Assembly: GCA_946478755.1 (NCBI GenBank)
Contig: CAMLDJ010000312.1
Location: forward strand, 1 to 6,288
Origin: an uncultured Pedobacter sp.
Lineage (GTDB): Bacteria; Bacteroidota; Bacteroidia; Sphingobacteriales; Sphingobacteriaceae
Length of the DNA stretch: 6,288 nt
Direction: 5' to 3'
In this document: one piece after another, positions 1 to 6,288 of the stretch
How the letters are laid out: the number at the start of each line of letters is the position of its first letter
Numbering within the stretch: the stretch's first letter is position 1
Translations under genes and position numbers: made by a program
The notes under the pieces: model-generated
Seen by the model: the letters and a program-made list of their open reading frames with translations, nothing else
The model's database searches: none
What the model was told of the DNA's origin: nothing

Positions 1-295
1 CTTCCTCTATTTCATAGCCCAAATATTTTAAATTGAGCATTTTACCATTGGCACTGATTTTCAGATGCTCATTAATATAAGCCGCTATCAGGATATCCAG
101 CTGTTCCCGGTTAGCAGGTCTTAGTATGTTTACTTTTTTCCTGTATTTCTCTTCCAGCGCTTTTTCAAAATCATCAAAGAAAACCCTGACGCTAACCTGT
201 ACCGTTCCAGTATTTTTATTGTGCACGATTTCCGTCACACTGACATAAAAAGGATGAAATATATTTAACCAAAAAAGTAATAATAGTCGCGACAT
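1..295 (-). CDS. DUF6702-type small exported protein, 3' end outside window
   Basis: Reading the minus strand from the ATG at 295-293 gives 98 codons open to the window edge, so the C-terminus is missing; family members as I recall them are roughly 160 residues. The N-terminus has a short hydrophobic run (MSRLLLLFWLNIF) followed at residues 14-23 by HPFYVSVTEI, the motif by which I recognise DUF6702, then VSVRVFFDDFEKALEEKY, also family-like. The hydrophobic run suggests export, but 13 residues is short for a signal peptide. The frame stays open upstream to a TAA at 355-353 and would add a lysine-rich stretch (IKKNK), yet it contains no ATG, GTG or TTG, so ATG 295 is kept. Upstream bases are A-rich with no Shine-Dalgarno. 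If cleavage falls just before H14, the mature protein would begin with histidine. Function is unknown; it diverges from a HupE-like gene and probably belongs with it. The family call rests on motif recall. Confidence 0.8.
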   Translation of the reverse strand, partial: MSRLLLLFWLNIFHPFYVSVTEIVHNKNTGTVQVSVRVFFDDFEKALEEKYRKKVNILRPANREQLDILIAAYINEHLKISANGKMLNLKYLGYEIEE

Positions 296-334
296 TTTGT
301 TTTTCTTAATCCAAATGAGGATATTGCTGTAATA

Positions 335-344
335 TTTAGCTAAA
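335..344. repeat. 10-bp palindrome TTTAGCTAAA in the divergent gap
   Basis: TTTAGCTAAA is perfectly self-complementary and can be extended by two pairs on each side if one A (345) is bulged. It lies between the two divergent genes and would overlap the start point predicted from the TAAATTTG box. That would suit an operator, but the site is short and AT-rich, so chance is a real alternative. Confidence 0.25.
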
Positions 345-347
345 ATA

Positions 348-355
348 CAAATTTA
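348..355 (-). promoter_or_regulatory. Candidate -7 promoter box for the DUF6702 gene
   Basis: The minus strand reads TAAATTTG here, an exact match to the Bacteroidota -7 consensus TAnnTTTG. Transcription would start near position 341 and leave a leader of about 45 bases before the ATG at 295. No convincing TTG or TTTG -33 element lies at the expected distance of about 19-20 bases upstream; the nearest minus-strand TTG (384-386) is too far. In such AT-rich DNA a chance match is possible. I found no comparable box on the plus strand for the HupE-like gene. Confidence 0.3.
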
Positions 356-359
356 TTAG

Positions 360-950
360 ATGCAGGACTTCCCCCTTTATTTTCAATTAGGTTGGCAACA
401 TATTTTAGACTGGCAGGGTTATGATCACATTTTATTTGTAATCGTGTTATGCGGAACTTATGCTTTAACGGATTGGAGAAAGGTATTGATCCTGGTTACC
501 GCTTTCACTGTTGGTCATAGTGTTACACTCGCTTTAAGTGTGTTTAACATCATCAGTATTAAAACCTCACTAATTGAATTCCTCATTCCTATTACCATCC
601 TGGTCACTGCCCTATCAAACGTTCTAAGTAAAAGACAAAAACCAAAAGGCCAGCGTTTTAAATATACAATGGCATTATTTTTTGGTCTGATCCATGGGCT
701 GGGCTTTTCCAACTATCTGAAAAGCCTCCTTGGAAAAAGCAGCAGCATAACAGCGGAACTGTTTGCCTTTAATATCGGACTGGAATTTGGCCAGGTCATA
801 ATCGTCACCGGAGTTCTAATTCTATCCTTTATTCTGATCTGGATTGTAAAAATAAAGCGATGGGATTGGAATTTCTTTCTTTCATCGGCTATATTTGGAA
901 TATCGTTTGTAATGGCGGCTGAAAGGCTTTTTGCATTAATCCGTAGCTAA
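360..950 (+). CDS. HupE/UreJ-type integral membrane protein (putative metal permease)
   Basis: This 196-residue, strongly hydrophobic protein has about six predicted membrane segments (roughly 22-38, 41-62, 70-88, 103-122, 135-162 and 170-194) and one short basic loop (SKRQKPKGQRFK, about 90-101). Family landmarks are GYDHILF (20-26), TAFTVGHSVTLALS (47-60), EFLIPITI (73-80), LFFGLIHGLGFS (106-117) and FNIGLEFGQ (137-145). The histidines within them (H23, H53, H112) and E142 are candidate metal ligands inside the membrane. HupE and UreJ are linked to nickel uptake for hydrogenase or urease in Proteobacteria. Bacteroidota homologues usually lack those enzymes nearby, and none is seen here, so substrate and direction of transport are open. 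The start has an AT-rich upstream region (ACAAATTTATTAG) without a Shine-Dalgarno, as is common in this phylum. It is probably co-transcribed with the M1 peptidase gene 22 bases downstream. The family is clear; the function is inferred. Confidence 0.88.
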   Translation: MQDFPLYFQLGWQHILDWQGYDHILFVIVLCGTYALTDWRKVLILVTAFTVGHSVTLALSVFNIISIKTSLIEFLIPITILVTALSNVLSKRQKPKGQRFKYTMALFFGLIHGLGFSNYLKSLLGKSSSITAELFAFNIGLEFGQVIIVTGVLILSFILIWIVKIKRWDWNFFLSSAIFGISFVMAAERLFALIRS

Positions 951-972
951 CTTATTTAATATCAGATCATCA

Positions 973-3300
973 ATGAATAAGAATCTCTTATTTTTTATTG
1001 CTGTTACCTGCAGCATAAATGCCTTCAGTCAGCATATCAACAACCCGGGCTCCAATCATGGGAATAAATTTGAACAACTGGGTACGATCATTTCCGATCC
1101 GAACCTTTACCGTTCCGCATCAGGTGCCCCCGGCCCTGCATACTGGCAACAACGTGCAGATTATGAAATCAAAGCAGAACTTGATGAAAAGAACCTCCGC
1201 TTAAATGGTGCTGAAACTGTTACCTATTACAACAACTCTCCTGATCCCCTGAGTTATTTATGGGTACAGCTCGACGAGAATCAGCATAAGGCAAGCAGCG
1301 ACAACAAACTCACGGAAAGCAGCAGAATGACCGATCAGATGAACTATAAAGCATTATCTGATATCATCAATCCAGAAAATGACCTGGGCGTAAAAATATT
1401 AAAAGTAACCGATGAGAAAGGAACAGCCCTGCCTTATACCATCAACAATACCATGATGCGGATAGACCTCCCGTTTGTTTTGCAACCAAAGCAAAAATAT
1501 AAACTTAAAATCAGCTGGAACTATAAAATATCCAACCGTATGGTTGATGGCGGCAGGGGCGGATACGAATACTTCAAGGAAGACGACAACTATCTTTTTA
1601 CCATTACGCAGTGGTTTCCACGGATGGCCGTTTATTCTGATTTCCAGGGATGGCAAAATAAACAATTCGAAGGCAGAGGTGAATTTGCGCTCGCATTTGG
1701 GAATTATAAGGTCAGCATGACTGTCCCGGCCGATCACGTGGTCGGTGCCACAGGTGTCTGCCAGAATTATGCCCAGGTGCTCCGTCCGGCCAGTTTAAAA
1801 AGATGGAACGCTGCCCAGTCTGCAAAATCACCTGTAGAAATTGTGAATCTCCCGGAAGTAAAGTCTGCCTTGGGCAAAAAATCATCCGCAAAAAAGACCT
1901 GGATCTACACGGCCGAAAATGTCAGGGATTTTGCATGGGTATCATCCCGCCGGCTGGTTTGGGATGCTATGGCCACCAACATCAACGGAAAAAAAATCAT
2001 GGCCATGTCTTACTACGGCCCGGAAGCTTACCCCTTGTACCATAAATACTCTACCAAGGTGGTCGCCCATACCTTAAAAGAATACTCGAAACATACCATT
2101 CCATATCCCTATCCGGTAGCCATCTCCGTAGAAGCCGCCAATGGCATGGAGTACCCGATGATCTGCTTTAACTACGGCCGGGCCGAGAAAGACGGCACCT
2201 ATAGCGAAGCCATTAAATACGGTATGATCAGCGTCATCATCCATGAGGTAGGACACAACTTTTTCCCGATGATTGTCAATTCAGATGAAAGACAATGGTC
2301 CTGGATGGACGAGGGCCTGAACACCTTTTGCCAGTATCTTACCGAGCAGGCCTGGGACAACAATTATCCTTCCCAACGTGGTCCCGCACATAAAATTACG
2401 GATTACATGAAAATGCCAAAGGACCAGTTGGAGCCCATAATGACCAATTCCGAAAACATTATCAACTTCGGACCGAATGCTTATGCAAAACCTGCTACGG
2501 CGCTAAATATATTAAGGGAAACGGTAATGGGCCGGGCACTTTTTGATCATGCCTTCAAAGAATACGCAAAGCGATGGGCCTTTAAGCACCCCACACCGGC
2601 TGATCTGTTCAGAACAATGGAAGACGCTTCTGCGGTCGACCTTGACTGGTTCTGGAGGGGCTGGTTCTTCGGCACGGATCCGGTTGATATTGTTTTAGAC
2701 GATGTGCGCTATTACCAGATGAACAGTATGCCGCCTTTAGCTGAGCAGAATGAAAATAAAAAAACGTACGACAGAGACCAGTATAACATCGGCAGGGAAC
2801 GCAACCGCAGCGAGGGTATAAAATTCGCTGTAGAACAGGATACCAGTCTGCAGGATTTTTACAATAAGTTCAATCGTTTTGAAGTCAGCGAATCTGCGGA
2901 TCAGGAGTTCCGGAATTATCTGAGCAGCCTTTCGGCAGATGAACGGAAACTCTATGAAAGCAAAAAGAATTTCTATGAACTTCACTTTTCAAATAAAGGC
3001 GGACTGGTCATGCCCATAATTATTGAGTGGACATTTACTGACGGCAGCAAGGAGCTGGACCGGATCCCTGCTTACATCTGGAGGAAAGACGAAAACAAAG
3101 TCACTAAAGTGTTTGCGAAAGACAAGGAAGTGGCATCGATACAAATAGACCCTTACCGGGAAACGGCTGACATTGATGAAAGCAATAATGCATGGCCCAG
3201 AAAAAGCCAACCTTCCCGGTTTGAATTGTTTAAACAGCAACGCGAACCACGTGGATCGTCGTCGGGAATGAACCCAATGCAGCAATCCAGGCAGCGATAG
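973..3300 (+). CDS. Exported M1-family zinc metallopeptidase
   Basis: This 775-residue protein carries a signal peptide (MNKNLLFFIAVTCSINAFSQ, likely cut near S19/Q20) and should act in the periplasm or outside the cell. The gluzincin site is complete: HEVGH at 424-428 and the third zinc ligand E447 in WMDEG, spaced HEXXH-X18-E as in M1. GMEYP (391-395) stands for the GxMEN exopeptidase motif, with Tyr replacing the Asn. Y504 in NAYAKPATAL is the likely transition-state tyrosine. An N-terminal beta domain (about 60-270) precedes the catalytic domain (about 290-565). A further domain (about 660-742) ends in ETADIDESNNAWPR, typical of Bacteroidota M1 enzymes as I recall, followed by a Gln/Ser/Arg-rich tail. 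I see no type IX secretion C-terminal signal. M1 enzymes usually remove N-terminal residues from peptides; the physiological substrate here is unknown. It follows the HupE-like gene by 22 bases and ends 4 bases from the convergent parC stop. Confidence 0.92.
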   Translation: MNKNLLFFIAVTCSINAFSQHINNPGSNHGNKFEQLGTIISDPNLYRSASGAPGPAYWQQRADYEIKAELDEKNLRLNGAETVTYYNNSPDPLSYLWVQLDENQHKASSDNKLTESSRMTDQMNYKALSDIINPENDLGVKILKVTDEKGTALPYTINNTMMRIDLPFVLQPKQKYKLKISWNYKISNRMVDGGRGGYEYFKEDDNYLFTITQWFPRMAVYSDFQGWQNKQFEGRGEFALAFGNYKVSMTVPADHVVGATGVCQNYAQVLRPASLKRWNAAQSAKSPVEIVNLPEVKSALGKKSSAKKTWIYTAENVRDFAWVSSRRLVWDAMATNINGKKIMAMSYYGPEAYPLYHKYSTKVVAHTLKEYSKHTIPYPYPVAISVEAANGMEYPMICFNYGRAEKDGTYSEAIKYGMISVIIHEVGHNFFPMIVNSDERQWSWMDEGLNTFCQYLTEQAWDNNYPSQRGPAHKITDYMKMPKDQLEPIMTNSENIINFGPNAYAKPATALNILRETVMGRALFDHAFKEYAKRWAFKHPTPADLFRTMEDASAVDLDWFWRGWFFGTDPVDIVLDDVRYYQMNSMPPLAEQNENKKTYDRDQYNIGRERNRSEGIKFAVEQDTSLQDFYNKFNRFEVSESADQEFRNYLSSLSADERKLYESKKNFYELHFSNKGGLVMPIIIEWTFTDGSKELDRIPAYIWRKDENKVTKVFAKDKEVASIQIDPYRETADIDESNNAWPRKSQPSRFELFKQQREPRGSSSGMNPMQQSRQR

Positions 3301-3304
3301 CCTG

Positions 3305-6288
3305 CTAAAAGAATCCCAGCTGGCCTTTATCATCAATCTTGATGTCCTCAGGATTGGTGATTTCAAAATCGACTTTCTTAACCGGCTTTTCCCCTTTTTC
3401 TGGCTCAGGCTCTTCTTTCTCCTTTTTTTCGGTCACAGCCTTTGCGGGTTTATCAGCCGCCGGGTTGCCCCATGCTTTTTTAGGTTTTTCCGGACTCGCC
3501 GCTTTTTCCACGGCCGGGCTTTCTTTGCCAGGCGGCAAGTTTTCAGCGGTAGATGCTCCGGATTCTTCAGCTGGTCCTGCAGTCTTCTCCGGGACGACCT
3601 TGCTTTCAAAAACTTTTTTAGCCTTTGGTGCCGGTCCTTCATCAAGAGATTCAGGCCCATCAGCCGCGTCATCCTCTGCATCAGGTAATGGAACCTCCTC
3701 TTCATCGGCATCTTTACTCAATGCAGGATCAACCAATTCCTCTTCATTGTTGTCCTGTACGATATCCTCTGCATCCTGAACAGGTTCATCTCCAGCTTCC
3801 TGCATTGTATTTTCCGACAGCATAGCAACCGCTTTGGCTTCTTCGGCCAATTCGATCTCTTTATTGTTAGAAATGGTGATGTTCTTAACCTCATGGGCAG
3901 TGATCCTGTTCCCATTCGCTTTAATTCCCTTCAGGTCAATAAATTCTGTCAATACAATTTCCAGCGTTTCTGGTATCTGGGTCTTGCCTTTCAATATATC
4001 TACCGTCAGTACTGCTGCAGGGTTACTGGTCAGGTACAAGAATTTAGAACCATTCTCTTCACTGATCAGGCTTAACTTTTTACCTACCGCAATCGCTTCG
4101 AATAAGAATCTCTTGATGAAATAATTTTTCGCTTTGCCTTCATACTGTACAACCGCGAAAGGCTTTTCGGGGTCAAACTTCTGAATGAGGATCAGGTCGG
4201 CATCAAAATGATTGCTCAGCTCAAAGGTGCTCAGCTCATACCAGCCATCTTTATGTACCTGTAAAATTTTGTCTTCGCCATCAAATTCTCCCAGATACTT
4301 ACCTCTGCCGTCTACGTTAAGCCTTCTCAGAAGGTCATCATACCAGATCTTTAATCCAGATAAGGTAGACACGCCTTTACTCTTCAGCAAGATCTTTTTG
4401 ATCGGGTATTTAGATACGATGTTTCCCTGTGATCCGCGGCCCTTGATGGCGATCTCTGCGAAGTCCAGGTCAAATTGTAATTTCTTTAATTTCGTATGGG
4501 GCTTAAGCTGTACGGTGATCAGTTCTGCCTCGCCATTTGGGTTTGCGGTGAAATACAAGACTTTAGAGCCCTTACTCCCCTTTGTCAGATCGTATTCTTT
4601 ATCACGCGTAACCCCTACTACAGCAAAGCGCTTGACATAGGAGACCCCGCTGGAACCATCTTTATAAACCATGTTATAAATGGTGCGCTCATCCCCTTTC
4701 TTGAACACCTGCGCATGTAATATTCCTTTACCAACGAAAGTCTTATCAGCCACTTTGGTGATGATGCATTTTCCATCCTCCCGGAAAACGATGATCTCAT
4801 CAATGTCAGAACAATCCGCAACAAACTCATCCTTACGAAGGCCTGTCCCTATAAAACCATCCTCACGGTTCAGGTACAACTTCACATTGGCAAGAGCTAC
4901 TTTAGAGGCCTCCACACGATCGAACAGGCGAATCTCTGTTTTACGTTCCCTGCCTTTACCATACTTATCTTTTAGTTTCTGGAACCAGGCGATGGCATAT
5001 TCCGTCAGGTGACGCAGGTGGTTTTTAACTACTTTTATTTCATCTGAAAGCGATTTCATTTGCTCGTCCGCTTTTTTAACATCAAAGCGGGTAATGCTGC
5101 TCATCGGTTTATCAATCAGCTTTTTAAAATCCTCCGGCAGTATTTCTCTATAAAGATCGGGTTTAAACGGTTCAAATAACCTGTTTAAAACTTCTACCAC
5201 GATATCAAAATTCCCCGAATTCTCATATTCGGCATTTTTGTACATCCCTTCCTGAATGAAGATCTTTAACAATGAACTAAAGAAAATTTTCTCCTGCAAT
5301 TCATGTAGCTTAATCTCCAGTTCCTTTTTCAACAATCCTTTGGTATGCAAAGTATTCTCGATCAGGATGTCATTAACACTTAAAAACTGTGGCTTTTCGT
5401 CCTTAATGATACAGGTGTTAGGAGAAATAGAAACCTCGCAGGAAGTAAAGGCATACAAGGCGTCGATCGTCACGTCCGGAGAAATCCCCGGCGCGAGCTG
5501 GATTACAATTTCTACATGTGCCGCCGTATTGTCTTCGATCTTCTTAATTTTGATCTTCCCTTTGTCATTGGCCGAGAGGATGCTATCGATTACCGAGCCC
5601 GTAGTGGTGCTGTAGGGAATTTCGGTGATGACCAATGTTTTTTTGTCCTTTTCCGTGATCTTTGCCCTTACCCTGATCCTGCCACCACGCATCCCTTCGT
5701 TATAGGCAGAAAAATCGGCCATCCCACCTGTAAAGAAATCGGGCAAAATATTAGGACGCTGGCCTTTTAGCGCTTCAATCGAAGCGTCAAGCAGCTCCAC
5801 AAAATTGTGGGGCATTACTTTGGTAGCCAAACCAACAGCAATTCCTTCAGCACCTTGTGCAAGCAACAAAGGGAATTTAACCGGCAAAGTCACAGGTTCG
5901 TTATTACGACCATCATAGCTGAGCTGCCAGATCGTGGTATCACCATTAAATACCACTTCGTTGGCGAACTTGGAGAGACGCGCCTCAATATAACGGGGAG
6001 CAGCGGCATTGTCGCCCGTTATTGGGTCTCCCCAGTTTCCCTGGCAATCAATAAGCAAATCTTTCTGACCAATCTGCACCATGGCATCTCCAATAGATGC
6101 ATCTCCATGCGGATGATACTTCATGGTATTCCCGATCACATTGGCGGCTTTATTAAAGCGTCCGTCATCCATCTCTTTCAGAGAATGCATAATACGACGC
6201 TGCACCGGCTTCAAACCATCATTGATGTGTGGCACAGCGCGATCCAGAATTACATAAGAAGCATAATCGAGGAACCAGTTTTCGTAAA
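3305..6288 (-). CDS. parC: DNA topoisomerase IV subunit A, 5' end outside window
   Basis: The frame is open to the right edge: before VPHINDGLKP it reads YENWFLDYASYVILDRA, so the GTG at 6235-6233 is an internal valine and only a short N-terminal stretch is missing. Visible residues (Y at 6286-6284 = 1) number 993. With ParE, expected nearby, it would decatenate chromosomes through a double-strand break. Core landmarks are LKPVQRR (25-31), KYHPHGD (56-62), GNWGDP (83-88) and the catalytic tyrosine Y99 in APRYIEARL (codon 5992-5990). A helical coiled-coil region (about 310-440) leads to a beta-pinwheel (about 460-800). No canonical GyrA box QRRGGKG is present, only KGRGSQGN near 615, which favours ParC over GyrA. 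A low-complexity tail (about 807-972) precedes the end FEITNPEDIKIDDKGQLGFF. The stop is TAG (3307-3305). The subunit call is strong; GyrA is the less likely alternative. Confidence 0.92.
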   Translation of the reverse strand, partial: YENWFLDYASYVILDRAVPHINDGLKPVQRRIMHSLKEMDDGRFNKAANVIGNTMKYHPHGDASIGDAMVQIGQKDLLIDCQGNWGDPITGDNAAAPRYIEARLSKFANEVVFNGDTTIWQLSYDGRNNEPVTLPVKFPLLLAQGAEGIAVGLATKVMPHNFVELLDASIEALKGQRPNILPDFFTGGMADFSAYNEGMRGGRIRVRAKITEKDKKTLVITEIPYSTTTGSVIDSILSANDKGKIKIKKIEDNTAAHVEIVIQLAPGISPDVTIDALYAFTSCEVSISPNTCIIKDEKPQFLSVNDILIENTLHTKGLLKKELEIKLHELQEKIFFSSLLKIFIQEGMYKNAEYENSGNFDIVVEVLNRLFEPFKPDLYREILPEDFKKLIDKPMSSITRFDVKKADEQMKSLSDEIKVVKNHLRHLTEYAIAWFQKLKDKYGKGRERKTEIRLFDRVEASKVALANVKLYLNREDGFIGTGLRKDEFVADCSDIDEIIVFREDGKCIITKVADKTFVGKGILHAQVFKKGDERTIYNMVYKDGSSGVSYVKRFAVVGVTRDKEYDLTKGSKGSKVLYFTANPNGEAELITVQLKPHTKLKKLQFDLDFAEIAIKGRGSQGNIVSKYPIKKILLKSKGVSTLSGLKIWYDDLLRRLNVDGRGKYLGEFDGEDKILQVHKDGWYELSTFELSNHFDADLILIQKFDPEKPFAVVQYEGKAKNYFIKRFLFEAIAVGKKLSLISEENGSKFLYLTSNPAAVLTVDILKGKTQIPETLEIVLTEFIDLKGIKANGNRITAHEVKNITISNNKEIELAEEAKAVAMLSENTMQEAGDEPVQDAEDIVQDNNEEELVDPALSKDADEEEVPLPDAEDDAADGPESLDEGPAPKAKKVFESKVVPEKTAGPAEESGASTAENLPPGKESPAVEKAASPEKPKKAWGNPAADKPAKAVTEKKEKEEPEPEKGEKPVKKVDFEITNPEDIKIDDKGQLGFF

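Noticed and set aside
296..359. Metal or cobalamin riboswitch upstream of the HupE-like gene
   Set aside because: The gap is only 64 bases and AT-rich, too short for such an aptamer plus promoter, and no conserved riboswitch core is visible.
1399..1737. 112-codon minus-strand open frame inside the M1 gene
   Set aside because: It lies wholly opposite a well-conserved catalytic protein, has no family features, and is best explained as a shadow of the M1 reading frame.
3301..3360. Possible bidirectional terminator at the convergent junction
   Set aside because: CAGCTG and nearby bases give only a tiny palindrome; there is no stable stem with a T-run on either strand.
3339..3779. 146-codon plus-strand open frame opposite the ParC tail
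   Set aside because: Its Ser/Ala/Gly-rich product is the reverse image of the Glu/Pro/Ala/Lys-rich low-complexity tail, with no recognisable domain or signal; treated as a shadow frame.
6233..6235. GTG as the start codon of the topoisomerase gene
   Set aside because: The upstream frame is open to the edge and encodes YENWFLDYASYVILDRA, a conserved part of ParC; the GTG is an internal valine.

Overview
The window carries four protein-coding genes, two of them cut by the window edges, and almost no spare DNA. The protein families, the A-rich start regions without Shine-Dalgarno sequences and the AT-rich intergenic DNA point to a member of the Bacteroidota. The wording of the topoisomerase IV subunit (YENWFLDYASYVILDRAVP near its N-terminus) and the HPFYVSVTE motif of the first gene suggest a Pedobacter-like member of the Sphingobacteriaceae. 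That placement is recall of family sequences, not a search result.

Left part (1-3300): a small exported protein of the DUF6702 type (minus strand, 3' end outside the window) diverges across 64 bases from a HupE/UreJ-type membrane protein (plus strand). The HupE gene is followed after 22 bases by a large exported M1-family zinc metallopeptidase, so these two are probably co-transcribed. As I recall, these three families recur together in Bacteroidota genomes. No hydrogenase or urease gene is visible, so the HupE-like protein probably serves another metal-related or envelope role here. The divergent gap holds a candidate Bacteroidota -7 box for the DUF6702 gene and a short palindrome, both weak.

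Right part (3305-6288): the A subunit of topoisomerase IV (parC), minus strand, with its N-terminus beyond the right edge. It has the full breakage-reunion core with the catalytic tyrosine, a C-terminal beta-pinwheel region, and a long low-complexity tail that is first acidic, then lysine/proline/alanine-rich. The tail ends in a conserved-looking cap whose last five residues, QLGFF, resemble a sliding-clamp binding motif. It meets the M1 gene tail to tail with only 4 bases between the stop codons and no visible terminator.

The window is mostly ordinary chromosomal DNA, with no mobile elements, RNA genes or CRISPR. The points most worth following are the DUF6702/HupE/M1 module, which I read as a possible metal-handling or envelope peptidase system of unknown function, and the clamp-motif-like end of ParC.
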